The notes beneath the pieces were generated by a model. That model was given only the letters and a program-made list of their open reading frames with translations, made no database searches and was not told the origin of the DNA. A DNA stretch of 64,000 nucleotides from Alligator mississippiensis (Eukaryota > Chordata > Crocodylia > Alligatoridae), in contig NC_081831.1 of NCBI RefSeq assembly GCF_030867095.1, positions 52,699,716 through 52,763,715 on the forward strand, read 5' to 3'. Below, piece after piece: positions 46,710 to 59,161 of this stretch; the first letter of the stretch is position 1, and each line of letters opens with the position of its first letter. The position numbers were made by a program, and so were the translations under genes.

Positions 46710-48095
46710 TCATTCATTCATACATCCAAATATAAAGGCTTAAAATTATTACATTAAACATAAAATATAATGACTGCTATATTTATGCTAAGCATTATTG
46801 ATTTTTTAATATAGAGTTTTAGCTTTGCATTGCATGATACTAAAGCTTACTTGAAACTAAATATTAAAATAAATCAGATACAAAACAAACAAATCAATAT
46901 TGGTTTGACACCCCTGCCCCACCCCCACCTTTTTGTCGCTGTCTGTGCTGACTGCCTGCAGGGAAGGGTTACCTGTCTGCTGCCAAGCTGCTGCTTTTCC
47001 CACACAGAACGAAATCTATAAATAGAATTGTGCAGTACTATGTGTGAAAATTAATTATATGCTTTAATGTTAAGCTTTCTGCTTTTAAGCTGGTAATGAG
47101 ATGTCCTAAAAAACTCTGACTTCTGATGTCATGACTTAATGTAGACTAAAAGATGAGTTAGGTTAGAGTCTGCCACAAAATTAAATATGGGAACTTGCAA
47201 GGTCCACAGGCCTATTAGGAGCTATCAGAAGTGAGGCTAGCTGACAGACCGTACTGTGTATGTAAACAACTAGATTTATGGTAGGTTACATTTGGAGAAA
47301 TTATAAATGGAGAGCAGGAGGTGATCAAATGCTGTGCAGCAGTCATAACATTGAGTGGATTGGAAGAGAGGTGACTGATTGGATGACAGAAAATGATAGT
47401 TTAGTAAGACAGTGCATCTATGTAAGAAAAATCAAATGTGTAGTGGTTATAAAGAGCAATTCATTTGGGGAAGAAAGAAGGTGAGAAAACATTAAATAAA
47501 ATCCCATCAAGAATCTTATGGTGCTTACTAGTTCAGCTGCTCCACACTTTACTCCTCACTTTTTTAACTTTTTTTTTTAAGTGTGTATTTTATGCTTCAG
47601 GCACATTCACAATTTCTTTCTTTAACACATACTAAAAGAATATAGTCTGACCAGATGTTAGCACCTACCATTCTGCTTGAAGTGGGATAAGTGATTAGTA
47701 CTTCAGGCATTTCATAGTGTCACTGAAAAGCTATTTTCTTAAGATCTCTTGTCCCCTACACAAGAAAGGTCAAGCATGATATATATATTTTACTTATACT
47801 GTATAAAGCTACAATCAATACATACTCATAATATAAGACTTTTGGAAACGCTTCCAAATATACACACCTTAAACAGCTATTTTATAATTAAATTGCCCTA
47901 CATTTTTCTTAAAATTGTAACTAGTCATGGTGCATAATACTAATTCATTATACATGAATCGATATCTGTAATACTTGGCCCAATCCCTGATGAACTAGAA
48001 AGTATTGAGCTTCATGGCTTGGCTGAAATAAAATTTGACTCTGTAACAACTATGTGGGCCACACATTCCAGATTATGGAGTCAATCATGAAAAAT
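46710..48095. other. AT-rich intergenic DNA
   Basis: Nothing recognised. Confidence 0.5.
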
Positions 48096-48099
48096 GCTC

Positions 48100-48566
48100 T
48101 CAGAGCAGGGAGGGTGTTCCAGCTCAAGCAGTATTGCTCCACCTTTTGGCCCTGCAGGCCAGATGAGTGGTGTGGGGCCAGTCTACAGTCTGGATCAAAC
48201 CCTGCAAGCTAGGATTGAGTCCTGGGGCCTAGCCTCACCCCTTCCCTACTCACACATGCCAAGCTTGGACCCTGGAGGCCTGGTGCTGCCATCTCTTGCC
48301 CCTGAGTGCTGGAACTAGATGCTGGAGGCCCGACACCACCGCCTTCTGAGCTGCTATGCTTTGATTCAGCAGCACTTTACCCCACCCTGTATGCTGGAAA
48401 TGGGCATATGATCCAGCACATGGCTCCCCACAGCTCTGGAAATGTGGAAGTAAGAGAGTGGTGTCCCTGATCTCCTGCTTCTGGCCCCATGGGAAGCCCT
48501 GTGGGCCACATGATACAGTGCCATGAGTCAGATCTGGCCCACATGGTAGGGCTTGAGTACCCCTAA
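48100..48566 (-). mobile_element. hAT (Charlie-like) non-autonomous fragment
   Basis: Reversed, the right end reads TAGGGGTACTCAAGCC and then GTGGGCCAGATCTG, the usual opening of Charlie-type hAT elements. The left end, CAGGGAGGGTGTTCC near 48105, is a poor match to it. The body is GC-rich without coding capacity. Confidence 0.5.
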
Positions 48567-48869
48567 GTTACAGTATTTACAGTGACTGCAACCTATAGTT
48601 GCATTGCCCAGAAAGAATGGAACCTCCTAGGTGTTATCCTATACCATTATGGCCACACAGGTTAACACAGAAACACTTTTAAATATCTGGCAACAAAGAG
48701 CCAGTTCTGAGTGCTTTCAAAATGCTGCCCTACTTGGTAGGTGTACAGTTTCATAACGTTAGTCATGGAACAAACAAAAGGCCAGGTGTCTCTCGACATT
48801 CTCATTAACAACCTATGGAAACACAGACTAAAGCATTGTAAGGTGGACCCACAACTGGTTGGATCATTA

Positions 48870-49440
48870 TGCTAAATGAGAAAACAAGCAGTTCTCAATT
48901 GTTCAGTGTCTAGGTGGGAGAAGGTATCAAGAAAATTGGACTAGCAGCAACATCACAATGAAAACTATTCTTCACCTACTATATGCTTTTGTTATTTCAA
49001 CAACTATCTATGGTTGAGAAACCTGGACACTCACTAAGGCATTGGAAAAGTGAATCGAGACCTTTGAATGCGATGCTTCAGTGCACTTCTTTGTATACCC
49101 TGCACTGCACACAGAACAAATTAATCTGTGAAAGATTAAATTGTACAAGTCAGCAAATACAAACCATTACTGAAATCATAAGACAAAAGGTGCAGTGGTT
49201 TAGATATGTAACAAGAAGGTCCAGCACCCTTACCAACACCATCCTGCAGGGTGCTGTGGATGGACAAAGGGAAGGAAGACCTAGGACAAGTTGGACCTCC
49301 AATGTTAAAGACTGGATGGGCTTAAAACTGATTGATTGTGCAAGGATTGCAAAAGAACAGGAACAATGTGGGAAAGTTATGGTTACATCAAAGGTGCCCA
49401 GTAGTCAGTGAGGCCTTAGAACTGACTTGACTTGATTTGC
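48870..49440 (+). mobile_element. Non-CR1 LINE remnant, RT C-terminal part
   Basis: Translation gives IGLAATS, then IYG-x-ETWTLTKALEK near 49010-49050 (x is a stop, probably from Cys), then QWFRYVTRRSSTLTNTILQGAVDG and GRPRTSW in the 142-codon frame at 48983-49411. The set YGxExWTLTK, VTRR and GRPRxSW is found at the C-terminus of several non-LTR clades (RTE, Jockey or L2-like) but not in the CR1 copies here. The sequence ends in GACTTGACTTGAT, a possible short tail repeat. The clade is uncertain. Confidence 0.65.
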
Positions 49441-52400
49441 GTGTGCCAAGCAGGAAAACAAATACATGACTAAAAGGCCTTGAGATAAAGTCAAGATTCA
49501 AGATTTCTGCTCTAGCAAGGCAGGCTCTAGCACCCCTAAGCTTCTGGTCTGGTCCACTGCAGCCATGTGGCTGCATTTCCAGAATAAAAAGTGAATGTCT
49601 GCTTCCTTGCTTATTGGTTAGCTCTCTGGATCTTAGACTAACCTGTGAAGATTAAGTTGATTCAGCCCTGGAAGAAAGATCAGATTGTAGATTTCGGCAA
49701 TGGCATGATCTAAAGAAAGAAGGGAATTCAAAAGCTCAGCAAAGATGTAGTCTAGCCACAGATGAATAGTTGATGTTGAAGCAAAAGTCAGCCAATGTGA
49801 AATGTGCCAGAAGTTTGGAGATTCACAAAAGAGAAAAATATTTACATTGTATGAACTGCTCTGAATGGTCAGTGCTGTTGACCATTTGAGCCTGGGAAAT
49901 AAAAATAAGGAATACTAAAGGACTACTTTACCAATATGGAGCCACATCAAATCTGGATGTTTTGGTTTTGTATTCTGATAAAAGGAGAGTCCACTTGTTC
50001 ATACTCAATGACTGTAGATGAAGGAAGTGTATATAGGAACCATTATAACTTTTTAAGAGTTTGCAGGATTTTGTAGAGGTGAATGAAATAAGGGAAGACA
50101 TAGACCTTGATAATATTTTATCAACTGATTTTGTTTGTTGAACATGAGATTGGACAACCTAACAAGATCTGTTTTAAGGAACTACTGAGATTATAGCAAG
50201 TTGGGAAGATTGCTGAAACATCTTAAAAGGTTGTTCAGAAAAAGGTTTAATCATTAAAGTGCTCCAAATAGGTTGTTTATATTTATTGTTTTTCATATTT
50301 GTTGTTTTCAATGAGGAAACGTTATACAGGGATCTAAGTGATTGAAGGTACAATATTGAATAAAGTTTCTAGAAAGTTTATAATTTCTAATTTCCATATG
50401 TTCTGTATTAAGTCTTTGCTTCATATGAGTCACTGTATGCTGAGTGGTCAAAGGGTAGTAAATAGTTGGAAAATGTTCAAGATGATTCTAGGAGATGTGT
50501 TTCAAAAGTGATTTTGTTCTTCACTGTCATATAAGGCTTTGACCCTTTTGATCCTTATCAGACTAGGATCAAAAGTTTCCTTTAACCTACCTGGGTTGAT
50601 CATCCAAACAGGGTTTTCATCTAGAATTTATGCCCTGTCAGAACAGCAGTATCCTAACCTTAGACTTCAACAGAATCAAAGTATCTCAATCTGGAATCCC
50701 AGTAAGAAAGTATGTGGTGCCCTGAGATTTGCCACACACTTGTATCATTATGTCTCCATGCCCTGGCCTCACCACAATAGTATTTCAGAATTAATGGGTA
50801 CTTTATAATTATTGGATCTATTGTGTTGTGTTGTGATGTTTGCATATTCAGACAGATACGGTCTCATTTCTAGCTTTTCTTTATGTTCATGAAGTCTAGA
50901 AATTCTCTCTGTTCCATCTTTGTCAGTCTGTCTGTCTCTCTTCCTTGATCAGTTTTAAAATTATGATCTCATCATGGTAATCCTGCAGCTGGAGCTTTAG
51001 GGTTTGGTTTAAGGCTATGTACATTCATTCAGTTCTGGCTGCAGAATTGAATAGATGGTCAAGGTCAGAAGTTTAGTTTTTTGTCACCCCTGGCATTGAT
51101 ATGGAACCTGCCATAATAGAATCTAGGAATTATTGAATTAATCTAAACTGATAGAGCATGTCTCATTAGTTTATAAATCAGATGGAATAATGTAGATGAT
51201 ATCGGGGTGGGGGAGAGATGGGCCATAGCTGAGAGAGAACTCATAAAAGATGGGGTTATAATATAAAGCTGAACAGCAGCCAACCATTGGCATTGGCCAC
51301 ATGGTTTTCTTGGAAGATTGATTTTGGGTGCATATTTTGTATTACAAAAATAACAAAAATTTTGCTACCTTGAGTTATTTTTCCACAGATCTACTTGATT
51401 TTCTTTCCTATAATATGTACTATAGTATAGAAGAATCCTTGTCCATAGCTTTGTGTCCTGCATGTACTGATATTTCTAATGACAAATGCCACCAGGGTCA
51501 GTGCTTTGAATAACTACCCTCCTGTTTAGTTTTTGTATTGTTTTATTTTAATGTCATCATACAAAAATAATGAGCAAAGAATAAAAAATATCAATAAGAA
51601 AATGAGGGTTAAATAGTTTAGCAATTAACCAAATTATGTGCAATTTGTGTAACAAATCATGTTCCATAATTTGCAACAACATGACTAAATTAGAACCCTA
51701 ATGTTCCATGCTCCCTACAGATATGCTGGAAAATTCACAATATTTATAATAATACAAAATATGTATGAAAGAAGAGAATTGCAGCAGTCACCATTCAATT
51801 CTGTATCCTGCTTGTTGAAGATTTAAATGGCTAAAGCATTCCAGCGAATATATAGCATTAGCGGAGCTTGATAATTTGGATACTGTCCTAATTCAGAATG
51901 CCATTAGAAACTTTATTAGTATAAAGTCATTATTGTTAGTTGGTACTATAAGAAGCTCTATTAAGAATGAATGACCACACAGGATATGAAGCAATCTAAT
52001 AAATGTAAAATTTCAGATTATGTTATTCCCCACTGACAAAAATTGGTATTTTCTCTATGGCTCACAACAGGTTTAATGGATACAGAGGAAAGACAGTTAG
52101 TGTGCAATAAAGTGTGAAGCAAAACATTAACTGCAAATAAATAGCAGAATTCCTCTTCAGTGTTAATAGTTTCAGGCTTCTAAATGGCACATCTTCCTAA
52201 ATTTATACCATCGTAATAGTTAAAGGTGTGAGGTTTCGTTATAGCTAACCAAATATTCGGGTTAGTCCTACAATCATTTTTGGGCTCTATTCCCTAAACA
52301 GCTGTTTAGGCAGCAGAAATAACCTATAAAGGAATCTTATTGTATAAATACAGAAATTATCGTTTTATTTAAAGAGTAACATTGTTTAATGAATGGCTCT

Positions 52401-53970
52401 ATGAACTTGGAAGGGATCTGTTCCAGTCTTATGAGACACAGAATTTAGCCTGCACTGTGAGGGGTTGAAAGGAGTCTAGGACATGGGAGGATGAATTTCT
52501 TCTTTTCTTTAAAAAGTCCAGGTTCATCAAACTGGGAGTGTTCACGGGTCATGGCAGGTTTGACAGGTTTCCCATTTTGCTGGTATGATGTATTTTGAAA
52601 CATTTTTTCATGTTTATAAACAAAACAAAAATTAAATTTTCAAACTGAAAAGTCTTTGAGGTTTAAATCAATGAAATGGAGCATTTTAAGTAAAATATTT
52701 TCCACATGATTTTGAAAATAAGTTCTGATTTGCTGTTTGAGCTTGCAGCTTTTCATCCCACTTCAGAACAGGAAGACTTTTGAAGTGTCACATGTGTGCA
52801 ATCACAAACTCATTTCCTACCTACCTATAATAAAAACTAAATCATATTGGGCAAGTGCAAGTCCATGGGATAGGAGTTTGGAGGAGGACTGCAAAGGAGC
52901 ACTGCTGGAGCGCAAGGTGTCTTTGCATAATTTATTTTGAGGATGGATACATTGGTTTGCCTGGATACTGGTGATTTTTTGGATTGCAATGAGTTTGCTT
53001 TAAACAAATTGGGAAAAGAACTTGCAGGTTACTATGCTTTCTGACTTCAGTATTCTCCTTAAGGCAGAGAAGCACAGACTATGATAGTAGCTTGAGAAAC
53101 TAATCCTTAGAGGTTGCAGAATTTTACCTTTCTCTTGAGATAGTTTGTTTTCCTGCAAAATAACTCAAATGATATTAGGCATGCTTTAAATTTCAGTTTT
53201 CATGCCTTTTTCATTCTCTACCTCACTTCTTTTTCATCTCCCCACATAATTTACATGGGCTTTTGGTGTAACCAATCTCAAACTCTAGCGAAAAAAAGAA
53301 ACTGGCAAGGGAGGGAACTGTCATGAGCATGCCTCTGAATCTCAGCCTCACAGGCTCCATTACATTCTCCTGACTTCTCCATGATGTAAGCCCATGTTCA
53401 TAACAGGTGACTGATGCTGTCCACTGGTACTGTGTATGCTTAAATAACTCAGTGGTAACAGTGCCATTTTAAAAAATTATGAAATTCTGTAATGAGGATT
53501 ATAAATTGATAATAGTATAAATGAATGTGTTTATTGTGATTTTTCAGTTTATGATGTTATCACACTCTCAAACTTGAATTTTATATGATTCCAGCAAAAT
53601 TACACTTGTTATGGATGAGCATTACATTATGATTAGCATCTGTGTACAAGGACAGAATTCTTTCTCTGAATTAACTAAGAGTGACCTTGAACCCTGAGTC
53701 TCTGGGAATGGATGGCTGTGCTAATTAGAAAAGATGAGCTTTGACACTTTTTATGCCAGGCATTGACTGTTGTAATAGCCATCTGCTAATATATCTGCAA
53801 AATTTAATGAGCACTTTGTGGTCTATATGCTTTTGTATAGCAAACTAAGGAACACCCAATCCTTTCAACCAAGGTGCAGTGTGTTAGTAGTAGTAGTAGT
53901 TAGTTCAGATTTTCATATATAAAGTTCTAAGGATAAGTTTATATTTGCATATTTGTTCACTGACATTAGA
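49441..53970. other. AT-rich intergenic DNA
   Basis: No gene is recognised. The TAG/GTA trinucleotide run GTTAGTAGTAGTAGTAGTTAG lies at 53883-53903. The stretch 53620-53840 looks like possible conserved non-coding DNA by its texture only. Confidence 0.45.
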
Positions 53971-53971
53971 G

Positions 53972-54440
53972 CAGCAAGGATGATTAGTATGGAGGCTCTC
54001 TTTCATATGAAGAGAGACTAAAGAGGCTAAGCCTATTCAGCTTAGAAAAGAGGCACTTGAGGAGGGACATGATAAGGGTTTACAAAATACTAAATAGTGA
54101 GCCAAGAGAGAGTAGTGAAGAGAAAGTAAATAGTAAATAATAAATTCCAGTCTCACAATACAAGAACTAGGTTCATAAAATGAAGCTAGTAGGTAGCAAG
54201 TTCAAGACAAACAAAAGGAAGTTCTTTTGTACAAAGCATGTAATTAAAGTTTGAAGTTCCTTGCCACAAAATGTGGTGGAAGTTGACAGTTTTTAGCCAG
54301 ATTCCAAAAGGGATTGGACAATTCTTGGAGGAAAGGTGCATCAGTAGTTATTGAGTATAGAAATTAAGGGTACAGCCTCTGAATCAGAACTTCCTAGACC
54401 CTAAATGCTGAAGGCTGCAAGTGGCAGAGGAATAGTGGAA
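53972..54440 (+). mobile_element. Old CR1/L3-like LINE 3' end
   Basis: CTATTCAGCTTAGAAAAGAGGC, GGGACATGATAAGGGTTTACAAAATAC, TTCCTTGCCACAAAATGTGG and CAGCCTCTGAATCAGAACTTC follow the order of an ancient CR1/L3 3' region. It is much more diverged than the three long copies and has no open frame. Confidence 0.75.
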
Positions 54441-57400
54441 AAAACTTGGTCAAAACCTGTTTACTCTCCCTCTCAGCTTCCACTCTGCCATTGTGGATAA
54501 GCACAGACAGTCAGAAACCTCAGTCTGAATCTGCTATATCTTCACAGGTTTCTCTAAACTGAATAGATTGAAACAATAATAAAGTGAACTGACATTCATT
54601 TTTTTAATCTGGAAAGCCAGCCAGAAGCCTGCAGTGGCCCATGCCCCCAGAAGCTGGGGCATTAGAGAATGCCTTCCAGCCTGCCAGCCACAGCCAAGGG
54701 CACACAAATGCTGCTGAATAGGGAGTCTATCCCTGAGTGGCTGCCCAGAACATGCCCCCCTTACTCCCTGCTGTGCCCCCATGTGGGGGGGGAAGGGGGA
54801 ACAATCTCTCCAGAAAGGGTTATCAGCTCATGTGGGGGGATCCCCATACTTCAGCAGAGGTTGGGTTCTCTGAGCTCTGGACAGAGTGCTTTCAAGCCCT
54901 ACTGCCAGGTCGGAGGGGGGATTCCTACCTCCCACCTCTTAGCATGGTCTGCCACCAGACACCATTTTCCACAGGCTTGTATACACTTTCCCAGGAATAC
55001 TTCTTTAATAGATCCTGATTTTTTACAATTTTCCAAAAAGGGGGGAAAAATGTAATCAATCAAAGATAATTAATAAAAAAGTGATCATTGTGAGTTCTAA
55101 CAACAAGAATTGCAGAATTTTCAGCATCACGGAATTGTGTTTCAAGAGTTCAGTGCCGCAAGAGAAATTAACACAGGTCCGGTTATCTAGTGGTGTTTAA
55201 AATTCAACCCTCTCAATAGAAATCCTTTTGTATCAAGACGTGGCAGGAGAGTCGGGTTCACCACTAAAATAACCCTGTAATTGAAGTTTTTGTTGTTGGT
55301 TGTGACCTAATCTTGAAAATGTTGGCTAACTATACCTTTGAAAAATTAGTCATACAACCTTACACACAGACATTTCCAGTGGGGTCTAAAAATACTCTTC
55401 AGGGTTATATAATTGGCTGATGAATGTTTTTATGTGTACTTAATTGAAGGAAGCTCAACAGCCATGTCTCGAAACATTTGGACACTTTTTCTTAACTTTC
55501 ATTAATACTGCAGATATGTCACCAATGTATTATTCTGTGTTCTCAGTGGAGTTGGCATTCCAGGTTTTCCCCTATTTTCACCTCACTTTCTTGATCACTC
55601 ATTTATTCTCCGAGTTACGATTGTTCTCTCAGCCAGCTCTCCCGAATTTTGTATTTGTTTCCAGTTTGTTTGCTACCTGAAAACTCTGCTTCCAGATACA
55701 GTTCTTGCCATTAGAGCGTCTGAGCTGGTGAGCTGGTTTTAAGGACACCTGCCTGGTGCTCCAGTAGATGCTTTGGATACTACATTTGTTCTCTTTCTCT
55801 CTCCTGGCATCCTATGGGAATATGTATACAAGTTATATTTCATTGGTGGAATCACAGTTCCACTGGTTGAAATGTTGTGTGTGAGAGTGCTCATAAGACT
55901 TCAACTACTTAAAAAACAGCTGGCACTGGTAGAAACCTCCACCAAGTTGGACAAGTTTGAAGTGTTAATTGACTGGGGTTCAAACATTTGAGTGAGCACA
56001 TGTACACAACCCCAATCAATTGCAATAGCTGTGATACCTCCTGTGATACCCAGAAAGCCAGTATACCCTGCCCCCCTGCCTTCCCCCCAGGAAATGCTGT
56101 GTTGCTCAGGTTGCCCTATGGAGCAGCCTGAGTTGCAGGACAAACCCTGTCAACCTTAGGGGATTGAAAGCCCAGTCCCTCTCCACAACCCTCCCCTTAC
56201 CCCCACCCAATGGTCCCTGGGCTTTAAATGCTGCCCAGTGGGGAAGTTGTTCCCACCCACTCCCCAGATCAGAGTCCCTGGTATGAGGAGTAGATAGAGG
56301 CTTTTTCCCAGCTACTCCATTCTCCCCTGAGCAGTCGTCTGGGAAGGGAGCAGGACATAATGCTTTTTGCATCTTCCCTAAACTGAGGACTGGCTAGTCT
56401 GGGGAACAGTCTGGGAGCTTTTCCCCCTATTACCTCCACTTCCAGTGGACTGTGGACACCAGCATTTATATCCTCTGTATGGAGAGGCTTCCCCCATAGG
56501 TGCTACTTCAGAGTTCTAATTGTGCAGCCTCAGGCATGGAGGCTGAAGGTGATGCCTCTTCTGCTCATGTCTCTATGCTACATTTGACCTTTTTTTTTAT
56601 GCCTGCTTGGGCTCATTTATTTACTTTGCAAGATCTTTCATTGTGCATGTGCCTCCAAGCAGTGGGCAGGTGTTGCATAGTCTGAGGCTCTGCCACAATC
56701 ACAGGTGGTTGAATCAATGGCATTACCCCACTTCATTAGTTCCTTGGAGTATCTAACTCTGGTACTTAGGTGGTCGAGATATCACCGCCTTTGCACTGGT
56801 TCATCAGCCCCTGGTGGCAAAGACTAGGCCACTGGAATGGCCTGTCCGGTATTTTACTGTCAGGTATTTTCTTCAGCCTCTCATTCCACATCTGTAGTTA
56901 ATGTCTCCTTAGGTATGGCATTGAAAGGTTGGGTACTGGTGAGGAAGTTCCTGTGTGATATTGGATGTTTGTGTGTTGTGGAATGGTCATATAGCAGGTG
57001 TCTCACATCTTTGCCTCAATCATTCTATCCATTCTTTCAGCCAGCAGGTACACAAAGTTGAGGCCAGTAGGCTTGACATCCTGTGATGCATCAGCAGTTA
57101 TTGTTAAGAATGGAGTCAAGGCATTTAGCATGTATGGATCTTTCCCCATACAGGACATGCACGCTTGGCAGAGGAGAAGCTGAGAACCAGAGAAATGGTT
57201 CAGATGGCTTAGGAGCTAGCTCCCCATTTTGAGTTGGTGAGATTATATAAAATGTTACAAGTACTCACCTTTGCTTTTTGTCTTCATGATGTGTTCTTTG
57301 TATGAGAGGGATCAATTGAGGGTGACTCCAAGGTAAACTGGATTTAGGCAGTGAGATAGCAGAGTCCTAGACCATGTAATGTTGAACTGGTAGTTGGCCT

Positions 57401-57480
57401 CATGGTTTTTCAGATGGAAGGTACATACTTATGATTTCGCTGGGTTGGTGCATAATTGATTTTCAATGTAGTATGAGGTT
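54441..57480. other. Intergenic DNA with GC-richer patches
   Basis: 54600-54960 and 56050-56480 are GC-richer and carry frames of 80-130 codons without recognisable domains. No target duplications or terminal repeats were found. Confidence 0.4.
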
Positions 57481-57491
57481 AGGCCAGTTAG

Positions 57492-57773
57492 TAGTACTGT
57501 GCAAAGCTTTGGGTGGTTATTCAATTTGGAGGAGATTTGGATCAATTCAGTGGCTGAATCTCCAAAGCCGACTTGAATCAGGGGACCAATAAAAAGGTCT
57601 GAATAGATTTGGAACTCTTCAAATCTTTGGAGATTTGGCTGCTGCCAAATCTCTGAATCAGATTCAGCCAAATTGATTTGGGACAGTGATTCAAATCACC
57701 TAATCGAATTACAGTCCTCCGTATCAGCCGAATCAAAATCCAAAGCAAATACTAGCTGCTTTGCACAGGCCTA
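57492..57773. mobile_element. Non-autonomous hAT element, 282 bp
   Basis: The ends are TAGTACTGTGCAAAG and, reversed, TAGGCCTGTGCAAAG. The flanks are CCAGTTAG (57484-57491) and CCAATTAG (57774-57781), 7 of 8 alike. The interior has GATTCAGCCAAATTGATTTG-like words as in the 720-bp element at 4482, so it is a shorter relative. There is no coding capacity. Confidence 0.88.
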
Positions 57774-57789
57774 CCAATTAGTGCCTCAT

Positions 57790-58970
57790 TTAGGGATTTT
57801 TTCAAGCCAGTGCAGGGCTTCCCTGCTGCAAGTGTGCAAATGCGGGCATGCGGGGTGGAGCCCCAGGGATAGAAGTGGCTGGGCACACTGTATGGGGCTG
57901 TGCTCCTCACTCCCAGCACAGCACTGGCTGCCTCTATCACAGCTCTGTTCTGTTCCTGAAGCTCTACAATCAGAGTGGGGAAGCCCGATGCTGGACTCTG
58001 TGGCAAAGCAGAGGGCATGGCTCCCTCCACTCCCAGCAGAGTGCTAGACCTGCGCAGTGGGGAGCAGGTGAAGCAGTAGACTCCAGTGTGGGGTTCCCCA
58101 GATGCCAGGGCTGCAGCTGCAGGATCAGGGAGCAGAGGTGCAGGAATAAGGCAGGCTCCGCTCCCTCCCCCTGCAGAGCACTGGCCATAGCCAAATCTGC
58201 TCCAGGCATGAGCACCCTGATGTCCCTCCCTGCTGCTGCTACCAGGCAGCAGGGGCTTCACACCATGGGGGGAGTGTGTGAGGGCCTCTACACCCCCACC
58301 CTCCCTCACACCCCACACACCCACACCCTGCTCAGCTGAGCTCCGTGCTTCCACTGCCCCTCTTGGTGGAGGAGGAAGAGGGGGAAGAATTTCCCACAAC
58401 ATGGAACAGAGATAGAGACCCCCACCCCCCAGCCATGCTCTGGGGCCAAGCAGCATTGCATGACCCCCCTACTCACCTCCTAGCCCTGCAGGGAGGAAGG
58501 GGAGGAGGAGAAAGAGTCCCCATCCAGTACCTCAGATTCTCCCTCCCCACCTGAGAGGAGGAGGGGGAAGAGTCCCCCCAAGTATGGAACAGAGCCCCTC
58601 TCCCAACCTTGTGGGACAGCCAACCTCACATGACCCCATTAAGGTGAAGGGGCAGGGAGAAGGGTTAATTCCTCCCTCTATCTCTTCCCTTCAGCCAGGG
58701 TCTGCCAGCTCCATGGACCACTGCTGCATCCCCCTCCCCTCTACTCCCTGGCAGGCATGCTGACCCCACTGTGGTGGGGGAAGAGGGGAAGGAAGGAAGA
58801 ATCAACCCCCTCCCTGCCCACTTTGCCTTAACAGAACCATGCTGGCCAGTGTCTCTGCTAGGGCTGCTCCAGCTAGAAAGCAGAAGGGTGTGTCTGAAGC
58901 AGAGAGCCCCATCCATCCCAGAGAGCATGCCAGGATTTTGAGGGAAGCTGGTTTATCTTAAACCAGAAAG
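57790..58970. repeat. GC-rich block, unclassified
   Basis: Strongly GC-rich against the AT-rich surroundings, with GGAGGAGGAAGAGGGGGAAGA-like and CACACCCCACACACCCACA-like patches. A 234-codon minus frame (58456-57752) and a 163-codon plus frame (57848-58339) overlap it. Neither shows a recognisable domain, and their overlap on opposite strands suggests composition rather than coding. It could be a repeat or a decayed CpG-rich region. Confidence 0.35.
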
Positions 58971-58976
58971 AGGTCT

Positions 58977-59161
58977 GGGACAGACATTATATAAACCAGT
59001 TTGAGCTAAATCAGTTAAGTCTCATAAAACATTCAACCAGATTTATCCCAAGCTGGTTTTGGCCATTTTGAAACTGGTTTGTGTACACTGAAAGTCTGTT
59101 CTGTTAAAGGTTTAAACCAGTTTCTGATCACTTAAACTGGTTTATGTGTAATTTCTGTCCC
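58977..59161. mobile_element. Short MITE with long terminal inverted repeats
   Basis: The left end, GGGACAGACATTATATAAACC, and the right end, reversed, GGGACAGAAATTACACATAAA, form an imperfect repeat continuing through AACCAGTTT. The whole is about 185 bp and non-coding. The target duplication is not clear, so the superfamily is open. Confidence 0.7.

Noticed and set aside
56000-56480. Possible gene fragment in a GC-richer patch
   Set aside because: The 80-88 codon frames have no similarity that I recognise and no supporting signals.
57752-58456. A 234-codon minus-strand open frame
   Set aside because: It lies in a GC-rich block and overlaps a 163-codon frame on the other strand. No recognisable domain or splice context was seen.
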